Assembly: GCA_963556695.1 (NCBI GenBank) | Contig: CAUWAG010000004.1 | Location: 2,356,001-2,420,000 of the forward strand | Direction: 5' to 3' | DNA length: 64,000 nt | Source of the DNA: Anthostomella pinea | Taxonomy: Eukaryota; Ascomycota; Sordariomycetes; Xylariales; Xylariaceae | Shown here: piece by piece, positions 11,697 to 22,450 of the stretch | How positions within the stretch are numbered: the stretch's first letter is position 1 | How the letters are laid out: every line of letters starts with the position of its first letter | Notes under the pieces: generated by a model | The model's database searches: none | Told to the model about the DNA's origin: nothing | The model's input: the letters and a program-made list of their open reading frames with translations, nothing else | Translations under genes and position numbers: made by a program

Positions 11697-12120
11697 CTAC
11701 TGCATTTGCACAGCCCTCCGATCCGGCAAGACCTTCTGGATTTGAATGTAGAGGACATACCGCGGCGTAAGACCGTCAGAGGCCGAGCGAACCTCCTTGA
11801 GATGTTCATGTATTATAATGTCAGGAAACAATCGTAAGTAAGCGACCCAAAGTTGAGGAGTTGAGGTCCCTGTACTGAACGCGATACAGAGAGCTGATCT
11901 ACTCCACACCACCCATAATCCCGGAAGCTCTGAATTCCGAAACAGAAGGGTTTTCTGGCAGCGAATGTGGCATAGAGCTCCGCCAAAAACTCCAGGACCG
12001 TACCCGGGCCCGCAATAAGGGCGAATGCCAGGGCGAATGGCCGCATGTGTATATGAACATCGTTTGTTTCGGCCTGGGTACCTTTAGCCCCGTGGCTAAC
12101 GCACCACCAAACCAAGCCAC
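11697..12120 (-). pseudogene. Coding-looking fragments beside the transposon
   Basis: Two minus-strand frames look coding. One is 11912-11697, containing LFPDIIIHEHLKEVRSASDG and ending at TAG directly beside the transposon flank. The other is 12115-11813, containing LIAGPGTVLEFLAELYATFA. They are in different frames, and I could not join them with a convincing intron. They may be exons of one unrecognised gene or its remains. I assign no function. Confidence 0.25.
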
Positions 12121-12553
12121 TGCGCCGGCTCTTAGGAAGATGATACAGCGCTCACGTACACAGCATGCAGCTGTGCTCCAGATCGTTGAACGTTGTAAGT
12201 GGTGCTATGCTATACCTGGTCTCTTGATAATATTCAGGGGTCTCCTCTTGTTGTTGACTCCTCCTCATGGCATTTTATCTCACTCGCATATTCGTAGCAC
12301 AGAGGCTGACTTGATTGGTGCCAGTGAGGGATTATTGCCATCGTCGGCCTACAGTAACGTTTTCTGATCCTCGGTACAATGACCAAGACGTTGCAACATT
12401 AAAAGACATACCCTCGGCCACGGTAGACCGTGATGTTCACGGCACTCAAAGCGCCCTGCCCTGCAAAAGATTGACGCGAGAACGCTCGTCGTTTGTATTG
12501 GGCTTCGACCTTCCGTTCAACAAGTCATACTGGAAACATCACGACCTGTTGCG

Positions 12554-12796
12554 ATGATCTGGACTCCTACAACGAATGAACAGTTCAAATGGGTGCCAAA
12601 CCTCCAACAGGCCTAGGAGATCCTGAAGCAGGAGTACTACCAGGTGCCCTTGAATTGCCTCCAAGATGCATGGAGTGAGGATTGCCCAACAGAGGAGCTC
12701 CTCAGTCAAGACGAGGTGTTGGGCGACTACAAGGGCATGACCCCAGAGGAGTTGGAAGAGATGGTCTATCCAGCAAAGGGAAAAGAGGCCAAATGA
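12554..12796 (+). pseudogene. Acidic ORF interrupted by one in-frame TAG
   Basis: From ATG 12554 the frame gives a coding-looking protein to TGA 12794-12796, broken once by TAG at 12614-12616 after NLQQA. Downstream it continues with EILKQEYYQVPLNCLQDAWS and an acidic tail containing GMTPEELEEMVYP. CAG to TAG would be a single C-to-T change, as RIP or decay produces. The upstream frame ending at 12557 (containing FDLPFNKSYWKHHDLLR) may belong to the same former gene. Family not recognised. Confidence 0.35.
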
Positions 12797-13301
12797 AAGA
12801 ATGAAGCTCAGAAATTACCCACGTAGATGTGCGCGATGCCCTCCTCGAGAGTGAGGTTTCCTTTTGCCGGGATCGAGGAGAGTCCAGGCAGGGGGGCGGA
12901 GATGTTGGCGAACGGCGGAGCGAGCGAGATGGGGCCGACTTTGATGGCATTGATTACGATGATACGGGGATGGCATTTGTATGGATGCAGAATCCTGACG
13001 GTGTCGAGGACCTAAAGAGTTGTTTTCAAGACTCGGGATGTACATTCGTTGTTATACGCCAGCTGGTTGACACTGGCAATCCATAACTTATCCCACCCTT
13101 GTCCATTACTCCCTCAACTGTGCTTCACCAATCTCATACCAACGTTACCTGGGCGGACTTCCATAAGCCGTTTCTGCCGGCCTCTTCACCCTAATTGCAT
13201 TCACGATGGCTCCGAGGGGAAGCATTACGCCTAGGGTACATATATCCAGTCCGCTACTTCACCCGCTGCCGACGCTGACCTGACCCGAACCCCAGACAAT
13301 C
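12797..13301. other. Intergenic stretch upstream of the 51-aa gene
   Basis: About 500 bp. Overlapping frames on both strands look like chance. The last 150 bp are pyrimidine-rich and precede the start at 13302, so they likely carry that gene's promoter and leader. Confidence 0.4.
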
Positions 13302-13628
13302 ATGGCGCCCGCCGCCGCGTTTACCATGGCCTGCGTCTTGTTCGCGTACGTGTGTCACTGTGTTTTCTTAGATATGTACCTGAACTTCTGCGATCGCATA
13401 CTGACCCATGTCCCACCTGCGTAGCTACACGCGCTCGTCCATCAAGGAAGCCCGGCGCAGTGCTGTAAGTACCGTGGCCGCGCGCATGCCCCTTTCGTCA
13501 CCGGCCATCCACCCGGTCACGAATGGTAGGAGGTAATGTTAGCTCACGCGTCACAGCAACACGACCGCGAGCAGCGGAGACAGCAGGCTGCGTTATCTGG
13601 GGATGATGCTGGCAGGGAAGGACGTTGA
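13302..13628 (+). CDS. Small three-exon gene, 51-aa protein
   Basis: Exons 13302-13345, 13425-13464 and 13557-13628. Donors are GTACGT and GTAAGT, acceptors CGTAG and CACAG, and the phases fit to give 52 codons including TGA. The protein starts MAPAAAFTMACVLFAYTRSS, a short hydrophobic N-terminal segment, followed by a basic, Arg/Gln-rich tail (IKEARRSA, then REQRRQQAA). Small fungal proteins of this shape are often single-pass membrane or mitochondrial proteins; that is inference. All three splice junctions preserving frame over such short exons argues against chance. Confidence 0.55.
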
Positions 13629-15006
13629 AGCTGCGGATTTGTTGGAGTATCATGGAGGCTGTTGCGTGAGGGGCGGGCTTTCGGTGCTTACTGGAGGCGA
13701 TGAGTAGAGCTGGGACTGTGCTTTGTTGGCGTTGCCGGGCTAGATTCTCTGCGCACTGGAGGCGGCTGGAAGGGAGGGTGTTGGGGAATGAGTGAGGACG
13801 ATGACGCCGAAGTCAGCCGCTGCTGGGACGGATGAGTGCTCGAGCATGGGGCCGGTCTGAAGGAGGCAGCACCACCTGTCGCAAAGGGAAGGAAGGATTG
13901 GACCATGTATGGGTCAGTCGGATGGGATGGCAGATGCATGGGACTTTCCGCGGCGTGCTCCGGGCACTGGGATTACGCGAGCATGGGGAGGATATACCCT
14001 GATCTGTTACCGTAGCTGTTGGTAAGCTGATATCATTCACCGGGTTGCCCACGCAATAGAGCTAAGAAAGGAGGAAGTACTCCTTGATATCGAGGACACA
14101 GCTGGCGATATGAAAGCTCTGGATGCAAAGGGCGGGCGATATAGTAAGATTCTTTAGAACCCGGCCACCCTCCGTCGCCGTTTCTGTTGCCTGAGTCCAG
14201 CCGCTCTCCAAGTCCCGAATCTTTTGACTGAATCTCGCGTGATGGTTGTCGTAGCTCCCATACCAGTGATACTATCGCTTCATGCGATATCTAGACCAGG
14301 CATGCGATAGCAGTAGACTTGGATATATGGACACCGTCGGGGAAGCCACAGCATCTTCATATTTGGGCGAGGACACTCTTCGTTTCCTCGCTGCCGACTA
14401 GGAGTTGCTATCCTGCGATCGTGTTCTGGCGAAGACCATGACGCTGTCCACTGTTCCTGCTACCCAGGTAAAGTAGCCAGGGTGGCCTGACTCGAATCCA
14501 TCATCCAGTCTGTTGTGATTATATAGTCAATGATGTAGAGGCCGAATACAACAAGCGGGTGATGTGGCATATACCGTGCATGCATGATATCTTCCGACCG
14601 AGTGTCACTTCTAGTTCGCAGTCAGAAAAGCAACGTAGGGCCTGTATAATTTCGACGACCTTTTCAATAAAACCGAACACCAACCTAGAGTACAAGATTT
14701 CCACATCCGTTGATCTATGATGCGAAACCGCCTTTAAGCATGATGCAGCAACAGTAATACAGATGTGCGTACTGCCCCCGGCGTTACTCCTTTCTCCTGC
14801 TACCTCTCTAGGATATTGCTTCGCCATAGTGTGATCACTACCCGTTGTACACCCTCGGTTTCTTCGCCACAACCGAGTCCCACATAGAATTCGCCGAAAG
14901 AAATGGCCGTCCGAGGCAAAGGAGGTGGATGTAGTTACAGCTTGTCGTCCCTTCCTGGATGCGCTGCGAGCCATAATGTTGCTTCCATGCCGGTAACTGA
15001 AACAGC
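13629..15006. other. Intergenic stretch
   Basis: About 1.4 kb. It contains a minus-strand frame of 151 codons (14974-14519) starting at ATG, with no recognisable domain and no supporting splice pattern; I treat it as unproven. The rest holds only short frames and the 3' region of the V-ATPase gene. Confidence 0.35.
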
Positions 15007-15807
15007 CTAGCAGCTGACGTCGACGTTGGCCTTGGAGTTCATCAGCAGTGCCACGATGAGACCGTACAGACCCAGGACTTCGGCGAAAATAAGAATCAGA
15101 ATCATGCCGACGAAGAGTCTGGGCTGCTGGGCAGTTCCTCGGACACCAGCGTCACCGACGATACCAATGGCGAAACCAGCGGCCAAACCAGCAAGACCGA
15201 CAGAAAGACCTGCACCGAGCTGAATGAAGCCGGTGTACAGAGGGAGGCGTTGGGTCAAGCCGGAGGAGATAAGGACGGAGACGACGAGACCGTAGATACC
15301 GATGATACCAGCCATAATGACGGGTACGATGTCTAGGAGAGGTCAGCGTTGCCTCAGACACATAATGAATAGGAGCGTCGTCGCGTACTCTTGACGATGA
15401 GGTCAGGTCTCAAAACACCCATGGCGGCAATACCAACACCCGACTTGGCAGTTCCGTAGGAAGCACCGAGGCAGGTGAAAACGATTGCTGCCGTGCAACC
15501 CATGGCACCGAAGAACGGCTGTTGCAAGTTAGTATCGTGAACAGCGTCATTCTCGAGTGACGGGGGAGCTGATTCGAGCTTCGCCAAGACTCGGGATGGA
15601 GGGTGGGACTAACCGCGTAGACCGGGCTGCGCAAGACAAAAGAGTTAGCATATGGGAGACTACAGATTGTATGGGTGCTGGGTAACAGCCCTGAAGCATT
15701 TCGGTGATGCCGCAAGCTCGTGATGATGGGATCGGGGGTGGGATCAAAAAGACGCTGCTGCAGTGGGACACGTACCAGGCCTCGGAGAAATCAGGAGCCC
15801 CAGACAT
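15007..15807 (-). CDS. VMA3: V-ATPase proteolipid subunit c
   Basis: Four exons: 15807-15776, 15626-15614, 15518-15389 and 15332-15007, giving 166 aa, close to the usual 160-165. The second exon is only 13 nt and supplies the conserved CPVYA before PFFGAMGC. The protein is two tandem hairpins of four membrane helices. The essential proton-carrying glutamate is E143 in [11 protein letters not shown], and the subunit signature [19 protein letters not shown] is present. Subunit c forms the rotating c-ring of the Vo sector and moves protons into vacuoles and Golgi compartments. The short N-terminus [10 protein letters not shown] varies between species. The gene is divergent from SNU13, sharing a 456-bp intergenic region. 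Confidence 0.96.
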
Positions 15808-16263
15808 GGTGAGAGAGGTTCAGGACGTAGAATCGAGGTAGTATACGAGCGTTGATGGCTTTGGCAAGCTCGAGAGATGGGCTTCGGAGGCGTCGGGCGG
15901 TGGTAGACTGGGATGATGAGCTCGAAGAGTACGGGGCGATGCAGTGGTGGTAGAGAGAGAGGTGTTGCCTGTCCGATGCGAACTTGGAGGTTTGCCTTGG
16001 CTTGGGGCCAGGAGTGGATTTTGCAGCTTGCGGACTTGTGATTAGGTCAGCGGAGCGGAGAATTGCAACCTCCGATCGATCTCTTGGCACCCAAAAAATA
16101 TTGCGATTGAGCTTGAAGCTTTCCTTTCGAGTCGCATCCGCATCTGCAATTTTCTCAACCATCCCACATCTCTATCTCCAGGGCGAGCCAACGCAAGGAA
16201 CCCTGAAGCCTCACTTCTCACAACACGCGCACGACCTTTTACCGGTTCTACCAAGCAATCACC
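15808..16263. promoter_or_regulatory. Shared divergent promoter region of VMA3 and SNU13
   Basis: 456 bp between two divergent start codons. It must hold both promoters and 5' leaders. A pyrimidine-rich stretch precedes the SNU13 start. I see no TATA box that I would place with confidence. Confidence 0.5.
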
Positions 16264-17241
16264 ATGTCTGCGCAGGATCAGAGTGCTGGTGAGTTGGACC
16301 ATCTTGACATCCGTCTCTGGGGAGGTTCGCATTTGCTAACAAGCTAAAGCTTGGCCCATGGCCGACGCTGCTCTTAGCCAGGAAATCCTCGATCTTGTCC
16401 AACAAGCAAGGTATGTACAAGAACCCAGTGCCAATTGTCTGGAAGCAAACAGTACCATCTCTTGCCTTGTACTAACGTTCTCCTAGTGAGTAAATTCGCA
16501 TACACCGACGCGGACGAGAGGAGAAACTTGGAGGGCAGCGAGAGTTGGGCGGCAGTGGCAGACAGCTCTCTCGTGAGAGTGCTACTGTGGAACGCTGTCG
16601 CTCTCCCCTCGCTGTTCCCCAGAGACATGGGCTACGTGACTGACATATGCCAAAGGCCATTACAGACAGTTGAAGAAGGTAAGTGACCCATGAGGAAACT
16701 GGTTCCGTACTTGCACGTTATGATGTCCGCAAAGAGTAAGAACTGACTCCTGGTTTTCTGCAGGGAGCCAACGAGTGCACCAAAACCCTCAACAGAGGTG
16801 TTTCGGAGATTGTGGTGCTAGCTGGCGACACAGTGAGGATTCTCGACCACCGAGCCCGCCCTTCGTACCAAGTACTGATTGTTCTGCAGGTTCCGCTGGC
16901 AATCCTTCTGCACATTCCGCTGCTTTGTGAAGACAAGAACGTTCCTTACGGTGAGCATCCAAAGCCTCAGCTCTTCTAAATGTTCTTGGACTCCTTGTCC
17001 AAAGAAACAACCACGAATACTGACTGGCTGCTATAGTTTATGTCCCATCAAAGATCGCCCTTGGTCGAGCTTGCAACGTGAGCAGAGCTGTCATCGGTAA
17101 GACCTTGACTCGACTCCCTTGGTCTTAATAACTCAGCTAACTTGTCGATTTCCAGCGTGCTCGATTACGACGAACGAAGCCTCGGAGCTCACGAACCAGA
17201 TCCGCGCCCTGAAGGATAAGGTTGAACGCCTGATGATTTAA
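16264..17241 (+). CDS. SNU13: SNU13, 15.5K RNA-binding protein of U4 snRNP and box C/D snoRNPs
   Basis: Seven exons: 16264-16288, 16350-16410, about 16657-16678, 16764-16832, 16890-16950, 17037-17096 and 17156-17241, for 127 aa. The protein is a complete L7Ae-family member, with [26 protein letters not shown] (K-turn RNA contact), the VVLAGDT strand, [14 protein letters not shown] and a C-terminal [12 protein letters not shown] helix. It binds K-turns in U4 snRNA and C/D snoRNAs and nucleates Prp31 or Nop56/58 assembly. One junction is irregular: exon 3 must begin at 16657 to keep frame, so the second intron would end in GG rather than AG. An AG one base upstream would shift the frame. This may be a one-base insertion or a sequencing error. 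Confidence 0.9.
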
Positions 17242-17815
17242 GATACCCCCAGTTCAGGAAACAAATCATAGGCAGCAGGAGAGCAAGAGTTATCATTGGT
17301 AGTCACGGCTTAGACTAGACAACAATTGTAGCTATGTCAGTCAATTCTGCGAAATGGATGAATTCGGCATATAGACGGCCCATCGAGTGTCAATGATGAT
17401 AGTGCGAGGTTTTCTGACGTCCCCACGTGCATGCGGAAGTCAGTCTGCCATGCGGATGCATACCTTATGATCCAAACAATATAATTTATGCACATAGCTT
17501 TCCTTCGCAGACGACTCGGGGTTTACGCAGCCTGGGACATGGGCCTGATAGCAACTGCACCTGCAGCCCGCTAAGAAAGCATGACGACATCAGCAGAGGA
17601 ATTTAAGGTGGGAGGAAGACTACCCCACCATAAGCCAGAACACCACTGAAATAAACCATACATCCACGATGCTGGCTTGGGGTTACTGGTGCTCATTGTC
17701 GCGATATCTACTTTTCAAACGCTACTCAGTTTAGCAGTCTCAATTTGAGCCCTTGATGATATCCCTTGTAGCTTCAGTGCCATGATCGACGACTATACAC
17801 CCACCTCCCAGAAAG
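17242..17815. other. Intergenic: SNU13 3' end and phosphatase promoter
   Basis: 574 bp with no coding signal. It joins the SNU13 3' region to the 5' region of the SAC-domain gene, both on the plus strand. Confidence 0.5.
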
Positions 17816-20800
17816 ATGCCCAACCTAGCTCGTAAGCTCCTCATCGGTGCAGCGGTCGACGGCCTCATAATCCAGCCACTGGCAACCAAGGGGCAGCGAG
17901 CTCAGTCGCCTGTCAAAATCAAATATGATGATGCTACCGTAACCTCGCTCCCTCGGGACCAGCACCCCGACACATCAAAACCCAACTCATCTTTCGAGGC
18001 TTTTGGAATCATCGGTGCGTTGTGCTGGGAGCTGACCCAGCTAGCTCTACTCTGCCTGCTCCTGCTATAGCGGCGAGAGTTACCACTGACTAGACATCCT
18101 ACTGACTGCTGCTCGCGTAGGACTGTTTACTGTCTCCCGCCTGAGTTACCTCATTACCATCACCGGGCGCCAACAGGTGGCACAAATTCGTGGATACCCA
18201 GTCTATGTAGTGACCGACGTCGCCCTCACGCCATGCACGAGCCAGAGCGAGGCCGAGACGGCCATCACCCACACTTCAATCCAGCTTCGTCGCGCATCGG
18301 CCGAACGACTCGTTGAGGAAACCGACACTGAGAGCGAGGCCGAGGCCCTGCCTGCCGCAGCGGGTGGGGAAGACGCGGACGACCCGGGCGCCAACAGCGA
18401 TCGCGAGGACACGAATGAGCTAGCGGCGGCGGGCGAGAGGAGCAGCATAGCAGAGGATGTATTCAAGCGTCGCGGCAGCTACGGACGTTACGCACAGCGC
18501 TGGTTCAGCCAGAAGGTCGGTATGGGTGGGGTGAGGAGAGCCGAGACGGCCGAAGCGGCAGGCAGCAGCAGCAGCAAGAAGACTGCCACACCCTCGGATA
18601 AGGCGTTGAGTAAGACGGTGGTTCAAGAGAAGGTCGACACGCCACCTGCACCCTCAGCAGGCGAAAGCATGATACCCAAGTTGCTGCGCATGGCGCACAT
18701 ATGGTTTGGGACCTCAAAGAGCTTCTACTTCTCCTACGATCTAGATATCACCAGGAGTGTGGGCAGTCGTGAAGCATCGGCAGCGAACGCGCCGCTGCAC
18801 AAGACAGCCGATCCCACGTTTTTCTGGAATCATACCATACTGTATCCATTTACAGGGATAGGCGATGAGTCCTTGATGTTGCCCGTCATGCAAGGCTTCG
18901 TGGGACAAAGATCGTTCGTCGTCGACCAGAACCCACCTCAGCTCGACTCCCAGAAAGATGCCGTGGAAATGAGCGATATGACGCCATCCATGCATTCTGA
19001 CGCGGGATCACCGCCGCCGGAACGAGCATCCGTGGATCTAAGATCGTCTGAGAATAAGTTCGTCATCACTGTTGTGTCAAGGAGGTCGATCAAGCGGGCT
19101 GGGCTGCGATATCTGCGACGAGGTGTCGACGAGGATGGTTTCGCGGCGAACTCGGTTGAGACCGAACAGATACTTTCGACCCCTACATGGGATCCATCTT
19201 CCAAAAGATACTCCTTCGTGCAGGTCAGGGGCAGTATACCGCTGTTCTTCACGCAGTCGCCCTATTCACTCAAACCGCTGCCGGTACTGCAGCATTCGCC
19301 CGACGCCAACTTTCGAGCGTTCAAGAAGCACTTCGACAGGATGAGCAAGACGTATGGCTCTTTACAACTCGTCAACCTTGTGGAACGTCATGGTCCCGAG
19401 GCGATAATCGGAAACGAGTACCAGAAGAATGCCGAGAAGTACAATGATGAAAAGTCGGAAGGCTCTCGGTCTCTTGACTTCGAGTGGTTTGACTTTCATT
19501 CTGCTTGCCGCGGGATGAAGTTTGAAAACGTGAGCTTGCTACTTGATACCCTGGGTGAAAAGATTGAGGAGAGCGGTAGCACTATTGAAACAAATGGCCA
19601 AGTGAGCCACAAGCAGGACGGTGTCCTGAGAACCAATTGCATGGATTGTCTGGATCGGACAAACGTCTGCCAGAGTTCTTTCGGCAAGTTCATGCTCGAT
19701 CTGCAGCTGAAGGAGCAGGGTTTCGATATGTCTGCCCAGCTTGATCAAGAAAATTCTTGGTTCAATACCCTCTGGGCTGATAACGGAGACGCCATCTCCA
19801 AGCAATGTCAGTTACTGCACTTGACCCGGCACAATTCAAAATCCACTCCGCGATCATTGACTATTTCTTTGTTTTTGGCCACTACTGACATTTGATGTGT
19901 ACAGATGCTTCAACAGCTGCGATGAAGGGCGATTATACTAGGACGAGGAAGAGAGACTACCGCGGCATGGTCAATGATCTGGGCCTCTCCCTAACGCGTT
20001 TCTACAACGGGTAAGGGCATCTTCCCAGATAAAGCACGAATGTTTCTAACGCCTTGAGCAGTATGGTCAACGACTACTTCAGCCAGGCCGCGATTGACTT
20101 TTTCCTCGGCAATGTCACCGCGCTGGTATTTGACGAGTTCGAGGCCACGATGATGACAAAGGACCCGGGGGTCTCAATGTCGAGAATGCGCCAGCTAGCC
20201 ATCGAAACATCACAAAAGATCGCCATAGAGGACGATAAAGAAGATTTTATTGGGGGCTGGACGCTTCTAAGCCCTCACATGTCCGACACCGTCCGAACCT
20301 TTCCTTTTGAGGAAGTTGTCCTCCTCTTGACCGATACGGCTTTGTACCTCATCAGATTCGACTGGAACCTTGACAAGGTATCATCCTTCGAAAGAGTGGA
20401 GTTGAGCCATGTTGTCGGTATCAAGGTCGGCACATACATCACATCCACTATATCTGCCGCCCAAACCGACGAGTCGAAGAATGTTGGAATGGTCATTACG
20501 TATGAACCCGGCAAGGCCGATGTGAAGAGGACGAACACGCGGTCTTTATCGACCATGTCCAGTTCAGCTGGGCAATCGTCTGGCAAGAACGAGGTCCTTG
20601 ACGAGCCTGCCCCTGCGCCGGCCGCCCCCTCGGGCGTGCTAAACCAGGGGATTCTCAGCGCCATCGCAGGCGGGACACGCACGCAGCCACCGCGCAAGAT
20701 CGCCCTCAAGGCCCTCTACTCCCACACGTCTATAACAGAGGCGAAGGGCGTGAAGAGCATGACGGAGAACGAGCAGATTAACGTCATCGTCTCGGAGGTC

Positions 20801-20959
20801 GAACGCCTGGTGCTTGCGAGTCAGTCACCCCAGGACGATGACCCAGGCCACAGCAGCATTATCGAAAAGGGTGACATTATATCTTTGGCCGAGGCGAAGA
20901 AGAGCACGGGTCTGTTTGAACAGCTGGGACATAGCATCAAGAAGCTGGTGTGGGCGTAG
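17816..20959 (+). CDS. SAC-domain phosphoinositide phosphatase with hSac2 domain (Sac2/INPP5F-like)
   Basis: Four exons: 17816-18014, 18121-19806, 19905-20010 and 20062-20959, for about 962 aa. The introns have donors GTGCGT, GTCAGT and GTAAGG and preserve frame. The SAC domain runs from LFTVSRLSYLITITGRQQVA to the catalytic CX5R loop, seen as NCMDCLDRTNVC; this Cys removes phosphate from phosphoinositides. The C-terminal third matches an hSac2-type module (FPFEEVVLLLTDTALYLIRF, then VGIKVGTYIT). No C-terminal membrane hairpin is present, unlike ER Sac1, so an endosomal or plasma-membrane Sac2-like role is more likely (inference). Two low-complexity acidic or Ser-rich insertions interrupt the SAC domain, around residues 110-240 and 340-380. 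Confidence 0.88.
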
Positions 20960-21100
20960 AGGATGGACCTCACCCTCCCTCCCCTTGGGCGAGTGTGGTT
21001 GGTTTGGTCGGACTTGGTTCCGGGGCATACAGTATATACGGCGCAGGACTGAGCATAGCACACGGAGGGTCCTTAGTTTTCGAGCTTTAGTCTTAAAATT

Positions 21101-22450
21101 TTAATCAGTAGAGCGCGCACAGGCGCGATATAAATGCATTTGGTACCGCATGTCTTCCAGTGCAATTGGATAGCGCAGGCCGTCGGCGAGCCGGAACCAC
21201 ACCGAGTCGTGTGATTCGAGCTTCTCCCACCTGCAGCCGCCGTCATCGTCGGCAGAGTCCAGCTTCTTCTTGTCCTCATCCTTCCTCTTCTTCTGATCCA
21301 GCAGCGTGTGGTCCAGCAGCCACTGCATCGGGTACCGCCTCGCCTCGCGCCCCACGGCGGCCTTGGAGTAGCTGCCCGGGCTGTCGACAACGAGCAGCAG
21401 CGAACCGGGCGGCACGGTTGCGGTCAGTCGCCGCAGGAAGGCTGTGGTGGGGCCGATGCCGGCGGCGGTGTAGAGCTCGTTGAGCGTGAAGAGCAGGGTT
21501 ATGAGGAGCGGCTGGGCGGTTCCTGCGATGGGAAGAAGAAGGTCTGATAGCTGGGCCGAGGAGAGCGAGAGGATGTCTTGCTGGGTTAAGGTTGAGTGGA
21601 GGTGGGTGGGTTGGATTAGGGGTTGAGCATCGGTTTGGGCGGATTGCGGAGGGGGTGCGGTTGTTAGGCCTGTTTGGAGGGTTTGCGTTATGCGACCCCA
21701 GGGACCGGTGTCGAGGAGGGTGAGTTTGCCTGTGAGATCCGTGTCTGCGGTGGGCGTCGTGGGCGTCGTGGGTGTGGTGTCGTCTGTCTCTGTAGTGGTA
21801 GTGGTAGAACTGTGAAGACCACACGTATGCAGATACGATGCGAAAGCCACGATCTCGGCTGCGCCGCCGCCTATGGAGAGCATCCTCAGACTTCTTGTTG
21901 GCGCTTCGGGTGCTTTCTCCGATGGCAGACTTGCAGATAGAGACTCGTTTGCCACCGGACCTCCCGCGTCAGCACGTTCATCGCCATCATCGCCATCATC
22001 ACCCTCCTGTCGGACACCAACATTGCTGCCAGTACCACCACCATAACCATTCTCAACGATCAGCCCCTCCAGATGCGCCCCGATCTCGGACAGGACCCAA
22101 CCATAGCACAGCGCGCGCGTGGGGCTCCACCGCGCGGCGTAGACGTCGAGGTTGCCCTCGCGCCCGAACGCGGCGTCGAAGTCGCGCGCGTACAGCAGGG
22201 CCTTGACCTCCTGCAGGCGCGCTGTGAAATCCGCGCTGCTGAGCGTGCGGCTGAAGGCGGCGCTGAAGATGTCGAGGAGGGCCTGCTGGTGCTGGAGCTC
22301 CTCGTCGGGGGACTCCTTTTCGGCTGTTGCTGATGCGGGTGGTGGTGATTTTGGTGTTGGTGGTGGTTTGGGTTTGGATTTGGGTGCTGGTCGCTTTTTG
22401 GGAGCCGTGGTTTTTGACCCAGAGTCATTTTTGTTTTTTTCCTTCCCCAT
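21101..22450 (-). CDS. BMT6: Bmt6-like 25S rRNA (uridine-N3)-methyltransferase
   Basis: One exon, 449 aa, starting at ATG 22450. A basic, Pro/Lys-rich N-terminal tail (nucleolar-type) leads into the methyltransferase core. The core has LYARDFDAAFGREGNLDVYAARW, then SPTRALCYGWVLSEI, the SAM-binding motif I LSIGGGAAEIVAFASYL, a later VVDSPGSYSK strand, YPMQWLLDHTLL and the C-terminal RYQMHLYRAC. This set fits the DUF3115/Bmt6 family that methylates a uridine of 25S rRNA in yeast. Yeast Bmt6 is shorter (about 320 aa); the extra length is the N-terminal tail and a Thr-rich loop around residues 215-240. It is tail-to-tail with the phosphatase gene, 141 bp apart. Confidence 0.8.
   Translation of the reverse strand: MGKEKNKNDSGSKTTAPKKRPAPKSKPKPPPTPKSPPPASATAEKESPDEELQHQQALLDIFSAAFSRTLSSADFTARLQEVKALLYARDFDAAFGREGNLDVYAARWSPTRALCYGWVLSEIGAHLEGLIVENGYGGGTGSNVGVRQEGDDGDDGDERADAGGPVANESLSASLPSEKAPEAPTRSLRMLSIGGGAAEIVAFASYLHTCGLHSSTTTTTETDDTTPTTPTTPTADTDLTGKLTLLDTGPWGRITQTLQTGLTTAPPPQSAQTDAQPLIQPTHLHSTLTQQDILSLSSAQLSDLLLPIAGTAQPLLITLLFTLNELYTAAGIGPTTAFLRRLTATVPPGSLLLVVDSPGSYSKAAVGREARRYPMQWLLDHTLLDQKKRKDEDKKKLDSADDDGGCRWEKLESHDSVWFRLADGLRYPIALEDMRYQMHLYRACARSTD

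Noticed and set aside
14519..14974. 151-codon minus-strand frame near V-ATPase subunit c
   Set aside because: It starts at an ATG but has no domain, no conserved-looking motifs and irregular composition. I kept it only in the description of the gap.
17816..20959. ER-type Sac1 phosphatase
   Set aside because: No C-terminal pair of membrane helices is present, and the C-terminal module fits hSac2, so a Sac2-like assignment is preferred.
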